DNA of 41,016 nt from RGIG7213 sp045545665. GTDB taxonomy: Bacteria; Bacillota; Clostridia; Oscillospirales; CAG-272. Positions 32,683-40,404 of the stretch are shown here, one piece after another. Below the pieces are notes generated by a model. The model saw only the letters and a list, made by a program, of their open reading frames with translations. It did not search any database and was not told the DNA's origin. A program made the translations under genes and the position numbers. The stretch is from the NCBI GenBank assembly GCA_045545665.1, contig JAZQBL010000023.1:1-41016 (forward strand), written 5' to 3'. Within the stretch, counting starts at the first letter, position 1. Each line of letters starts with the position of its first letter.

Positions 32683-34638
32683 CTACCTTTTGAGTTCTTT
32701 TATCATATCACGCAGTCTTGCCGCATCCTCGAAGCGCAATTCCTTTGCTGCAAGCTTCATTTGCTGCGTGAGCTTTTCTGTTTCTTCTTCTATTTGCTTT
32801 TGTGAAAGCTTCTTTGCTTTCTTTTCGGGTGTCTTATCCTTTGCACGTATCTCTATAACGTCACGGATAGATTTTTTGACGGATTTCGGCACGATGCCGT
32901 GCTCTTTGTTGTAATTGCTCTGTATCGTTCTTCTTCTTTCCGTTTCGGATACCGCATTTCTTATTGAGTTCGTTTCTTTGTCGGCGTACATTATTACAGT
33001 GCCGTCAACGTGACGTGCGGCACGTCCTATCGTCTGAATGAGCGATACTTCCGAACGTAAGAAGCCTTCCTTGTCTGCGTCGAGAATGGCGACAAGAGAT
33101 ACCTCGGGCATATCAAGTCCTTCACGCAAAAGGTTGATACCGACGAGAACGTCGAACACACCCAATCGCAGATCACGTATTATTTCATTTCGTTCCATCG
33201 TTTCCACCTCGTGATGGATGTACCTTACGGCAATGCCTGCGTTTTCAATAAATTCCGTCAGATCTTCTGCCATTTTCGTCGTAAGCGTTGTGACGAGTGT
33301 TCGCTCTTTTCTTTTTACACGCTGACGTATCTCGCCGATGAGATCATCTACCTGACCTGCCACGGGACGTATAATGATCTTCGGGTCGCAAAGTCCGGTC
33401 GGACGTATGATCTGCTCAACCGTCTGCAAAGAGTGTTCCTTTTCGTATTTACCGGGAGTTGCACTTACAAATATTACGTTGTTTAATTTCGATTCGAATT
33501 CCTCAAATTTAAGCGGACGGTTGTCGTACGCAGAGGGAAGTCGGAAGCCGTAGTCTATAAGATTTTTCTTTCTTGCTTCATCGCCTCCGCTCATTCCCGC
33601 TACCTGCGGTAACGTGACGTGCGATTCGTCAACGAACATCAGATAGTCATCGGGAAAGTAGTCAAGCAGACAAAACGGAGTAGATCCCGGATCACGTCCG
33701 GAAAAAATACGGGAATAGTTTTCAACACCCGAGCAATAACCGACCTCTTTTATCATTTCAAGGTCGTATTTGGTTCTTTCTTCTATTCGCTGTGCCTCTA
33801 TCAGCTTGCCTTGTGCTTTGAAAAATTCAACTCTTTGGAGCATCTCGTCATATATTTGTGAAAGTGCTCCCAAACGCTTTTCGTCCGATACGGCGTAGTG
33901 CGATGCAGGATATATCGCGGCATAGGTGAGATATTCAAGTACCTCACCCGTTATTACGTTTACTGTTGAAACACGGTCTATCTCGTCGCCGAAAAATTCG
34001 ACTTTTATCGCTTTCTCTCCCGAGTTTGCCGGTAAAACGTCAACGGTGTCACCGCGTACTCTGAATTTATCACGTGTAAGACTTATATCGTTTCTTTCGT
34101 AGTTGATGGCAAGAAGTTTTGAAATAAATTCATTTCTGTCCATTATCATACCGGGACGTACGGCAAGAACGAGACTTTCGTATTCGGCAGGATCACCGAG
34201 GGAGTAAATGCACGAAACACTCGAAACTATTATAACGTCACGCCTTTCAAAAAGGGCAGACGTTGCACTGTGGCGAAGCTTGTCTATTTCATCGTTTACA
34301 AGAGAATCTTTTTCGATATAAAGATCCTTGCCGGGTATATATGCCTCGGGCTGAAAGTAGTCATAATAGGAAATAAAATATTCTACGGCGTTGTGAGGAA
34401 AAAATTCACGGAATTCCGTGCAAAGCTGTGCGGCAAGTGTTTTGTTGTGTGCAAGTACGAGCGTAGGCTTGTTTACACGCTCGATGATATTCGCCATTGT
34501 AAACGTCTTACCCGAACCCGTAACGCCCAAAAGCGTCTGCGCAGGCAGTCCGTCTTTGATGCCTTGTGTCAGCTTTTCGATTGCCATAGGTTGATCGCCC
34601 ATAGGTTTGAACGGCGATACAAGTTTGAAGCGGTCCAT
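32683..34638 (-). CDS. uvrB: Excinuclease ABC subunit B
   Basis: A 651-residue helicase-like damage verifier. Walker A GVTGSGKTFTMA lies near residue 40, the DNA-binding beta-hairpin region is YYDYFQPEAYIP, the DEAD-type box is FVDESHVTLPQ, helicase motifs V/VI include REGLDMPEVSLVAILDADKEGFLRS and QTIGRAARH, and a C-terminal UVR domain (ELRFEDAARLRDMI) binds UvrC. AGGAGG lies upstream of the ATG. It is first in the repair operon. No LexA/SOS box was recognised in the leader. Confidence 0.98.
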   Translation of the reverse strand: MDRFKLVSPFKPMGDQPMAIEKLTQGIKDGLPAQTLLGVTGSGKTFTMANIIERVNKPTLVLAHNKTLAAQLCTEFREFFPHNAVEYFISYYDYFQPEAYIPGKDLYIEKDSLVNDEIDKLRHSATSALFERRDVIIVSSVSCIYSLGDPAEYESLVLAVRPGMIMDRNEFISKLLAINYERNDISLTRDKFRVRGDTVDVLPANSGEKAIKVEFFGDEIDRVSTVNVITGEVLEYLTYAAIYPASHYAVSDEKRLGALSQIYDEMLQRVEFFKAQGKLIEAQRIEERTKYDLEMIKEVGYCSGVENYSRIFSGRDPGSTPFCLLDYFPDDYLMFVDESHVTLPQVAGMSGGDEARKKNLIDYGFRLPSAYDNRPLKFEEFESKLNNVIFVSATPGKYEKEHSLQTVEQIIRPTGLCDPKIIIRPVAGQVDDLIGEIRQRVKRKERTLVTTLTTKMAEDLTEFIENAGIAVRYIHHEVETMERNEIIRDLRLGVFDVLVGINLLREGLDMPEVSLVAILDADKEGFLRSEVSLIQTIGRAARHVDGTVIMYADKETNSIRNAVSETERRRTIQSNYNKEHGIVPKSVKKSIRDVIEIRAKDKTPEKKAKKLSQKQIEEETEKLTQQMKLAAKELRFEDAARLRDMIKELKR

Positions 34639-34669
34639 ATTATCCTCCTATTATTGTACATACCCTATT

Positions 34670-34678
34670 ATTATACCA
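34670..34678 (-). promoter_or_regulatory. Extended -10 promoter of the uvrB-uvrA-HIRAN operon
   Basis: On the minus strand TGGTATAAT is a full extended -10, with a weak -35 TTTAAA 17 bp upstream. It is about 32 bp before the uvrB ATG. Confidence 0.65.
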
Positions 34679-34791
34679 TATCAGTGTTAAATTTTAAAGT
34701 ACGAAATAAAATTTTATTTAAAACACAACAGCTGTTCACGTAAAGAAACGTATTGAATATGATATTAACAAATAAGATCAGGAGAATTGTT

Positions 34792-35358
34792 ATGGCAATC
34801 AAAATTTTTATCGACCAGGGACACAATCCGAGAAATCCGAACTCGGGTGCGGAAGGTAACGGACTGCAAGAGGCGGACCTCACGTATAAGATCGGAATAA
34901 TACTTCGCGATATGCTGAATAAAAATCCCGAATATGAAGCTAAAACCTCACGCAACTCACCCGATGAAATACTCGGAATGAGTAATTCGGGATCACTTTC
35001 CGCGCGAACGAGAGCGGCAAACGAGTGGGGAGCCGATTATTTTATAAGCCTTCATGCCAATGCTTCGTCAAATTCGTCAGCCGTGGGAAGCGAGGCGTTT
35101 GTGTACAGTCAGAACAGTCGGGCAAAGCCGCTTGCCGAAAGTATACTCAAATGGCTTCAGTATATTGTCGGAACAAAACCCAGGGGAGTATTCACACGGC
35201 CGGGACTTTTCGTCTTGCGTAAAACGACGATGCCGGCGTTACTTCTTGAAATGGGATTTATAACAAATGCCGAGGAGGCGCGGAATATGAATGAAAATCC
35301 CGGTGATTACGCGCTCGGTATATATGACGGTATAATAAATTATTTCGGCACGAACTGA
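34792..35358 (+). CDS. N-acetylmuramoyl-L-alanine amidase (Amidase_3) without a signal peptide
   Basis: A 188-residue zinc amidase of the AmiC/CwlD/LytC type that cleaves the lactyl-peptide bond in peptidoglycan. The expected zinc ligands are His11 (IDQGHNP), Glu27 (LQEADL) and His88 (ISLHANAS); Glu153 (LLEMGF) is the catalytic glutamate. The whole protein is the catalytic domain, with no signal peptide, anchor or binding repeat. It must act on intracellular material, be released by lysis, or leave by a non-Sec route, as for some phage endolysins. The ATG at 34792 has AGGAGA 6 nt upstream; a longer frame at 34753 lacks one. Confidence 0.9.
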   Translation: MAIKIFIDQGHNPRNPNSGAEGNGLQEADLTYKIGIILRDMLNKNPEYEAKTSRNSPDEILGMSNSGSLSARTRAANEWGADYFISLHANASSNSSAVGSEAFVYSQNSRAKPLAESILKWLQYIVGTKPRGVFTRPGLFVLRKTTMPALLLEMGFITNAEEARNMNENPGDYALGIYDGIINYFGTN

Positions 35359-35403
35359 TGCGGATAAATCGGCATTAAGTACCTGTAAATTCCAAATTCG
35401 GTG

Positions 35404-35432
35404 TTGACAAACAGAGTAAAATAGTTTATAAT
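35404..35432 (+). promoter_or_regulatory. Perfect consensus promoter of the GH43 gene
   Basis: TTGACA (35404-35409), exactly 17 bp, TATAAT (35427-35432), 34 bp before the ATG. Confidence 0.9.
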
Positions 35433-35466
35433 CATAAAAGAACAGAACAAATTGGAGGAATATAAA

Positions 35467-36357
35467 ATGCTTCTTTCGGATATTCATATAAGAGACCCGT
35501 TTATTTTGGCAGATGACGGCGTTTACTACCTTTACGGTACGAGGATCGGTGAAAACGGTGTGCCGAGACCTTGCGTAGGTCTTGACGTGTACACGAGCCG
35601 TGATCTTGTACAGTGGAGCGAGCCTGTTGAATGCTTCACACGTCCCGATGATTTCTGGGCAGATCTTGACTTTTTTGCACCCGAAGTACATAAATACAAG
35701 GGCGAATACTATATGTTTGTAAGCTTTAAGTCCACGTCCCGCCGTATGGGCTCGCAGATACTTAAAGCGGATAGCCCTATGGGAAAATTTCTTCCTTTCA
35801 CGGACGGCCCGTTCACACCTGAAGACCGTACGTGCTTTGATGCAACTCTTTACGTTGAAAACGGTGTTCCGTACAGTGCTTTCTGTCAGTCGTGGACACA
35901 GCTCGGCGACGGCGCTATGTGCTCCGTTCAGCTTTCTGACGATCTCAGCAAAGCTGTAAGCGAAGTAAAAACTATGTTCACAGCAGGCCAGGCAGATTGG
36001 AAATTCTCCGTAACAGGAGGTCCTTTCGGTGATGAAGGCAACTACATAACAGACGGTCCGTTCATCAGAAGAAATAAGTCGGGTAAGCTCGTTATGACGT
36101 GGTCCAGCTTTACCGACCATTGTGCTTACGTTGTCGCAAATGCCGTAAGCCAGAGCGGAACGATGGAAGGTCCTTGGGTAGTAGGCGATCCCATATTCAA
36201 AAACGACGGCGGTCACGGTATGATGTTCGAAGGCTTCGACGGTAAGCTTTACCTCGTCTTCCATACGCCTAACGTATGCCCCAGAGAAAGAGCTGTTATT
36301 TACGAAATAGAAGAAACAGACGATTCATTCAAAACCGTCCGTCTTGCATATAAATAA
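35467..36357 (+). CDS. Cytoplasmic glycoside hydrolase family 43 protein
   Basis: A 296-residue five-bladed beta-propeller glycosidase; GH43 enzymes are mostly alpha-L-arabinofuranosidases or beta-xylosidases acting on plant polysaccharide fragments. IRDPFIL gives the general base Asp10 and CFDATLYV the middle aspartate Asp125. Where most GH43 proteins have the acid glutamate, the sequence reads ITDGPFI, Asp196, so activity may differ. There is no signal peptide, so it would act on imported oligosaccharides. The ATG at 35467 follows GGAGG 8-9 nt upstream; a TTG at 35452 lies within that ribosome site. No transporter or regulator is adjacent. Confidence 0.87.
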   Translation: MLLSDIHIRDPFILADDGVYYLYGTRIGENGVPRPCVGLDVYTSRDLVQWSEPVECFTRPDDFWADLDFFAPEVHKYKGEYYMFVSFKSTSRRMGSQILKADSPMGKFLPFTDGPFTPEDRTCFDATLYVENGVPYSAFCQSWTQLGDGAMCSVQLSDDLSKAVSEVKTMFTAGQADWKFSVTGGPFGDEGNYITDGPFIRRNKSGKLVMTWSSFTDHCAYVVANAVSQSGTMEGPWVVGDPIFKNDGGHGMMFEGFDGKLYLVFHTPNVCPRERAVIYEIEETDDSFKTVRLAYK

Positions 36358-36388
36358 TAGTTTTTCCCGGTATAAAAATCAATACGAA

Positions 36389-36420
36389 CAGGCATCGCTT
36401 TTTCGGCGGTGCCTGTTTTT
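36389..36420 (+). terminator. Rho-independent terminator of the GH43 gene
   Basis: A 10-bp stem (36389-36398 with 36406-36415, one T-G pair) is followed by five T at 36416-36420. Confidence 0.85.
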
Positions 36421-36449
36421 GTTGTGAAATACGTATACGTATATAATAA

Positions 36450-36692
36450 TTATTTAATTTCTTGCTCTATATCATCAAAAATTTCGTTATCGAAAAACTC
36501 ACGGAGTGAAATGTCTAATCCGTCACATAACTTCTTGATAGTGACAATGCCGGGATTCTGGCTTTTCTCATTCAGAACACTGTAAAGTGTTGACGGTGAT
36601 ACACCGGATATATTTGCCAAAGCGTTTATTGCAATATTCTTTTGATTACAAAGCTGAATAATACGGTTGGCAACAGCATTTTTAGTATTCAT
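36450..36692 (-). CDS. Small XRE-family DNA-binding protein
   Basis: An 80-residue protein that is little more than a Cro/C1 helix-turn-helix (INALANISGVSPSTLYSVLNEKSQNPGIVTIKKLCDGL) with an acidic tail. The type is widespread in Firmicutes. It lies 38 bp after a second XRE gene and is probably read from the same promoter. It likely contributes to autoregulation at the twin operators at 37104-37150, or controls unlinked genes. Confidence 0.85.
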   Translation of the reverse strand: MNTKNAVANRIIQLCNQKNIAINALANISGVSPSTLYSVLNEKSQNPGIVTIKKLCDGLDISLREFFDNEIFDDIEQEIK

Positions 36693-36730
36693 AGTGTGAA
36701 ATTTTAATCAATCAATAAAAAAACGGAAGA

Positions 36731-37066
36731 TTATTTGCTTCTTAAAATATTTTTTGTGGTTTTTAAAACTTCGGAAAGTGATTTTATTTCTTCTGCCGTA
36801 CAGTCGGAAAGAATATCGTTTATCATTTTTACGGAAACGTGGGTGCTCTTTACCAAGCTGCCGTATGCGATCTCGTCAAGCGTTACGTCGAGTGCGTTTG
36901 CTATATTTACCATTGTCGGCAAGCTGAGCTTTGTAGCCGCACGTTCAATGTGTGAAATATTGGATGGTTCAACACCTGATTTTTCGGCAAGCTTAGCTTG
37001 CGTCCAACCTTTTGCAGTGCGTAATTCTTTTATTCTGTTACCGATTGAAATATAATCAATATTCAT
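36731..37066 (-). CDS. XRE-family regulator, probable binder of the twin upstream operators
   Basis: A 111-residue protein with an N-terminal Cro/C1 helix-turn-helix (residues about 6-62, GWTQAKLAEKSGVEPSNISHIER) and a helical C-terminal part (SVKMINDILSDCTAEEIKSLSEVL) suited to dimer formation. The ATG at 37066 is preceded by GAGGTG; a GTG at 37081 would give five more residues without a ribosome site. Its promoter region contains two near-identical palindromes 32 bp apart, one of them in the spacer before its TACAAT -10 element, so autorepression is likely. It is divergent from the SLOG-family gene. Confidence 0.87.
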   Translation of the reverse strand: MNIDYISIGNRIKELRTAKGWTQAKLAEKSGVEPSNISHIERAATKLSLPTMVNIANALDVTLDEIAYGSLVKSTHVSVKMINDILSDCTAEEIKSLSEVLKTTKNILRSK

Positions 37067-37103
37067 AAAAATACACCTCACAATTTACATTAACATTATT
37101 GTA

Positions 37104-37118
37104 TATCCTATTAGGATA
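37104..37118. promoter_or_regulatory. XRE operator candidate 1
   Basis: TATCCTATTAGGATA is a 15-bp palindrome that sits between the -35 region and the TACAAT -10 (minus strand) of the XRE gene at 36731-37066. It shares 13 of 15 bases with the second site. Confidence 0.7.
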
Positions 37119-37135
37119 TGATAAAATAACGCATA

Positions 37136-37150
37136 TATCCTAAAAGGATA
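37136..37150. promoter_or_regulatory. XRE operator candidate 2
   Basis: TATCCTAAAAGGATA is the second 15-bp palindrome, centred 32 bp (about three DNA turns) from the first and closer to the divergent SLOG gene. Same-face spacing suggests cooperative dimers controlling both directions. Confidence 0.7.
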
Positions 37151-37202
37151 CATAATAACAATTATTTGATTTTGTTGTGTAAATTATGCGAAGGTGAGTG
37201 CT

Positions 37203-37673
37203 TTGATAAATTATACCTGCTGTTTCTTCGGACACAGAACTATCGACGAAACCGAAGAATTAAAAATGAATTTGAAAAATATTATCGAAAGACTGATTAC
37301 GGAAGAAAAAGTAAATATATTTTTGTTCGGCAGTAAGAGCCGTTTTGACAGTCTCTGCCTTGAGCTTGTTACAGAATTGAAAGAAAAATACCCTCACGTA
37401 AAACGAATCTACGTGAGGGCGGAATTTCCGTATATTAACGATGATTACAAAGCGTATCTTTTGACGTTGTACGATGATACCTACTATCCCGAAAGCTTAC
37501 ACGGCGCCGGCAGAGCCGTCTACGTCAAGCGTAATTACGAAATGATAAACAACAGTAAATACTGCATCGTCTATTACGACGAATCAAACGCTCCTACCAC
37601 CCGCAAAAGCGGTACAAAGCTCGCTTACGACTACGCAATAAAGAAAGACAGAAAAATCATAATATTCGGATGA
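37203..37673 (+). CDS. SLOG/DUF1273-like small protein
   Basis: A 156-residue protein starting INYTCCFFGHRTI, the CCFFGHR-type motif of Rossmann-like SLOG (YpsA/DUF1273-related) proteins, with IFLFGSKSRFDSL, KYPHVKRIYVRAEFP and a C-terminal SGTKLAYDYAIKKDRKIIIF. SLOG domains bind nucleotide-derived ligands, but the ligand here is unknown. A TTG at 37203 with AAGGTGAG 4 nt upstream is the favoured start; a GTG at 37194 is the alternative. It shares the control region with the XRE regulators. A perfect 10-bp hairpin lies inside the coding sequence. Confidence 0.8.
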   Translation: MINYTCCFFGHRTIDETEELKMNLKNIIERLITEEKVNIFLFGSKSRFDSLCLELVTELKEKYPHVKRIYVRAEFPYINDDYKAYLLTLYDDTYYPESLHGAGRAVYVKRNYEMINNSKYCIVYYDESNAPTTRKSGTKLAYDYAIKKDRKIIIFG

Positions 37674-37706
37674 AAAGCCGATTATAATTCAAATATTATG
37701 CTGATA

Positions 37707-38579
37707 TCAAATATCAACGCCGAGCAGTTTTTTTGCAAGAATACCGACTGCAAATGATATAACGGCAACGCCGATACTTATTGCTGCCATCTCAATAAAG
37801 CGCGAGCCGAATTTCAGATCCTGCGCTACCGACGTATAATAAGTGAATCCCGCAATAATAAGAATGATTATTCCTATCATGACAGCGAGAGCTGTAATAG
37901 GCTGTGAGAATATCAAATAAGGTGCAATAAGTGCGACAACGGTCAGAAGATATGCAATACCCGTATACGAGCAGGATTTAAATGCATCGTTGCGTCCTTC
38001 GCTTTTTGCGGAAAGGAATTCGCTTGACGCCATGGAAAACGTGGCTGAAATACCGACTATCAAGCCGGAAAGTGCAACGAGCTTCGTGTTTTGCAATGCA
38101 AAGGTGAATCCCGCAAGGCTTCCCGCAAGCTCTACCAAAGCATCCGAAAGTCCGAGGACCATACTGCCTACATAATGCAGTTTTTCCTCATCAAGCATAG
38201 CAAGAAGTGAAGCTTCGTGTTCATCTTCCTGTTCTTTTATATGTATGCTTTCGGGTACTTCGTTTTCAATAGTGTCGTATTTTTCCTGTGCAGTAGCTTC
38301 ACCGTTTTCCATAAGCTTAACGGCAAAGGTAAAGCCGAGAATACGTGCTATCAATGCGTATTTTAAAATCTTTGCTTTGTTCGGCTTCATTTCGATGCCC
38401 GTATAGCTTTTCCATATTTCGTAATGAGCATATTCCTCGCCTGCAAGACGTTCAAGTGTTTTTTTATTTTCCTCTCCCTTGGCGAATTTTGCGATTTTTC
38501 TGTAGATAACACTTTCATCAAGCTCATTTTGTTGCATTTGCTCTATGAATGCAAGAGCTTCTTTTGATAAAGTTTTCAT
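37707..38579 (-). CDS. Erythrin-VIT family iron/manganese transporter
   Basis: A 290-residue protein. Residues about 5-75 form a ferritin-like (rubrerythrin) helical domain with metal-ligand candidates Glu19/Glu22 and EEYAHYE (Glu48, Glu49, His52). Residues about 125-290 form the VIT1/CCC1 membrane domain (VGSMVLGLSDALVELAGSLAGF, GISATFSMASSEFLSAKSE) with about five helices. Such proteins (for example MbfA) export Fe2+ and protect against iron and peroxide stress. The ATG at 38579 follows AAGGAG; an upstream frame to 38612 lacks one and overlaps the promoter. Confidence 0.9.
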   Translation of the reverse strand: MKTLSKEALAFIEQMQQNELDESVIYRKIAKFAKGEENKKTLERLAGEEYAHYEIWKSYTGIEMKPNKAKILKYALIARILGFTFAVKLMENGEATAQEKYDTIENEVPESIHIKEQEDEHEASLLAMLDEEKLHYVGSMVLGLSDALVELAGSLAGFTFALQNTKLVALSGLIVGISATFSMASSEFLSAKSEGRNDAFKSCSYTGIAYLLTVVALIAPYLIFSQPITALAVMIGIIILIIAGFTYYTSVAQDLKFGSRFIEMAAISIGVAVISFAVGILAKKLLGVDI

Positions 38580-38612
38580 TATATTTTCTCCTTGACAGTG
38601 ACGATCTGTCAT

Positions 38613-38641
38613 ATTCTACCATATTATTAATGATATTTCAA
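38613..38641 (-). promoter_or_regulatory. Promoter of the erythrin-VIT gene
   Basis: On the minus strand TTGAAA (38636-38641), 17 bp, TAGAAT (38613-38618) with TGG before the -10. The surrounding DNA holds several ATTAAT/ATATCATTAATAT words that could be metal-regulator sites, but no clean Fur or DtxR box is readable. Confidence 0.65.
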
Positions 38642-38697
38642 TAGCATATTTAATTTGTGAAGATCGTACCGGCTTAAATTTATTAATATATCATTAA

Positions 38698-38703
38698 TAT
38701 AAT
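38698..38703 (+). promoter_or_regulatory. -10 element of the PAS-protein gene
   Basis: TATAAT at 38698-38703 with a poor -35. The start of transcription near 38710 would place AGGAGG (38717-38722) just inside the leader, which fits translation starting near 38730 better than at 38778. Confidence 0.5.
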
Positions 38704-38777
38704 TGACTTGAAAAAGAGGAGGTTTTGAGATACATTTAAGCGGCTTTGATAAACTCGAAAAAAGAAAGGAAACAGCC

Positions 38778-39143
38778 GTGCTTATAAATTATTTTAGGAG
38801 CATTTTAGATCAGGATAAAGCCCCCGTCGTTGTATGCGATATCGACTCAACGGTCGTTTATATGAACCCTTCTGCGATAAAACGCTATAAAAAGGATCTG
38901 ACAGGTAAGAGCATTAAGATGTGCCATCCGCCGTATGCCAATGAGAAGATAGAAAAGGTGCTTGAATGGTTTAAAAAAAGCTGTGAAAACAACCTCGTGT
39001 ATACTTTTCGCAACGAAGAAGAAAACAAAGACGTTTATATGGTCGCCCTCCGTGATGAAGACGGTAAGCTAATCGGCTATTACGAAAAACACGAATACAG
39101 AAATAAAGAAAGTATGAAATTGTACGAGCAGATCGATAAATGA
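38778..39143 (+). CDS. PAS-domain protein
   Basis: A 121-residue single PAS-fold protein (APVVVCDIDSTVVYMNPSAIKRY, then NEEENKDVYMVALRDEDGKLIGYYEKHEYR) that probably senses a small ligand or redox state. The conventional start is the GTG at 38778 with a weak AAAGGA. However, the frame is open upstream, and a perfect AGGAGG lies 7 nt before an in-frame ATA at 38730, which would add 16 residues (IHLSGFDKLEKRKETA). Related clostridial proteins, as I recall, begin with a similar KRK segment before YFRSILDQD. The MFS gene begins 25 bp later, so the two are likely co-transcribed. Confidence 0.8.
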   Translation: MLINYFRSILDQDKAPVVVCDIDSTVVYMNPSAIKRYKKDLTGKSIKMCHPPYANEKIEKVLEWFKKSCENNLVYTFRNEEENKDVYMVALRDEDGKLIGYYEKHEYRNKESMKLYEQIDK

Positions 39144-39168
39144 TATAATAAGGCAGTAAGTTATTAAA

Positions 39169-40326
39169 ATGGGAAGTTTACTTTTAGCTCTTATTTACAT
39201 ATGTTTTATCAGTCTTGGACTACCTGATTCGTTGCTTGGTTCTGCTTGGCCCGTGCTTCATAACGAGATCGGCGTGCCGATATCTTTTGCAGGTATCATA
39301 TCTGCCACGATATTTATAGGTACTATCACATCGAGCTTATTCAGTGATAAGCTTTTGTGCAAGTTCGGTGCCGGTAAAGTAACGGCGGTAAGCGTTGTAC
39401 TGACTGCACTCGGATTATTCGGTTTTTCTGTCAGCAATAATTTTGCTATGCTCATAGTTTGGGCTATCCCTTACGGACTCGGTGCCGGCGGAGTTGATGC
39501 AATTTTAAATAATTACGTTGCACTTCATTATAAACCTCAGCATATGAGCTGGCTTCACTGTATGTGGGGCGTCGGTGCTTCTGTAAGTCCGTACATTATG
39601 AGCTTTGCGCTTGTACGGCTTGAAAGCTGGAATTACGGATATCTCATCGTTTCCGTTATTCAAGCTGTTTTGTCGGTAATTATATTCGTCAGCATCCCGA
39701 TCTGGAAAAAGGGAACTGACAGCTCGGATGACTCTGTCCAAAGCGAACCTTTGACTTTTAAGCAAATATTTTCGATAAACGGTGCTGTGCCGTGCTTTTT
39801 GATGTTTTTTTGCTATTGTTCCTTGGAATTGACTACCTCGCTCTGGTCAAGCACCTATCTTGTGCAAAAATGGGAATTTACCCCCGAGGCGGCGGCAGGC
39901 TATGCAAGTATGTTCTATATCGGTATTACCTTTGGCAGATTTATCAATGGTTTTCTTGCGATGAAGCTCAGCGACAGATCCTTAATACGCGCAGGCTCTG
40001 CCATTGTAGGCGTCGGTATCGGATTTTTGTTTATTCCGTCTTCCATTGCCGCATTGCTCGGCTTTGTTATAATAGGACTCGGATGTGCGCCTATATATCC
40101 GTGCATTATACATATGACTCCCGATGTATTCGGAAAGGATAAGTCACAGGCAATGATCGGTGTGCAGATGGCTTTTGCGTATATTGGTTTTCTTGTAATG
40201 CCGCCTCTGTTCGGGATAATCGCCGAACGCATATCAATATCGCTTTTACCGATATATCAAGGCGTATTTCTCGCTTTGATCTTTATAATGCATGAGCTTG
40301 TTGTAAAGAAAACCTCTCGTAAATAG
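39169..40326 (+). CDS. MFS transporter
   Basis: A 385-residue major facilitator superfamily protein with about twelve helices. FSDKLLCKFGAGKV is the loop 2-3 motif region, and a charged central loop (WKKGTDSSDDSVQSE) divides the two six-helix halves; the second half has GFLAMKLSDRS. It resembles FucP/YbjJ-like sugar-type MFS permeases (GLPDSLLGSAWPVLH start), but the substrate is unknown. The ribosome site is weak (AAGGC, distant), consistent with coupling to the PAS gene upstream. Confidence 0.87.
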   Translation: MGSLLLALIYICFISLGLPDSLLGSAWPVLHNEIGVPISFAGIISATIFIGTITSSLFSDKLLCKFGAGKVTAVSVVLTALGLFGFSVSNNFAMLIVWAIPYGLGAGGVDAILNNYVALHYKPQHMSWLHCMWGVGASVSPYIMSFALVRLESWNYGYLIVSVIQAVLSVIIFVSIPIWKKGTDSSDDSVQSEPLTFKQIFSINGAVPCFLMFFCYCSLELTTSLWSSTYLVQKWEFTPEAAAGYASMFYIGITFGRFINGFLAMKLSDRSLIRAGSAIVGVGIGFLFIPSSIAALLGFVIIGLGCAPIYPCIIHMTPDVFGKDKSQAMIGVQMAFAYIGFLVMPPLFGIIAERISISLLPIYQGVFLALIFIMHELVVKKTSRK

Positions 40327-40333
40327 CTAATAA

Positions 40334-40363
40334 AAGCCGTCAAACGCGTATGTTTGACGGCTT
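40334..40363. terminator. Hairpin after the MFS gene, probable weak terminator
   Basis: A perfect 12-bp stem AAGCCGTCAAAC/GTTTGACGGCTT (40334-40345 with 40352-40363) with a 6-nt loop lies 7 bp after the stop codon. The plus strand lacks a T run after it; the minus strand has TTTTATT, so it may serve the lipoprotein gene as a second terminator. Confidence 0.55.
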
Positions 40364-40404
40364 AAAAATACTACAGATATTTTCAGGGAAATAAAAAGAC
40401 AAAA

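Noticed and set aside
34639..34752. LexA/SOS box upstream of uvrB
   Set aside because: No GAAC-N4-GTTC type palindrome was found in the leader; only an extended -10 promoter is supported.
35239..36264. A 341-codon minus-strand frame opposite the GH43 gene
   Set aside because: The plus strand encodes a complete GH43 with a consensus promoter and GGAGG site; the minus frame also runs across the promoter and has no family features.
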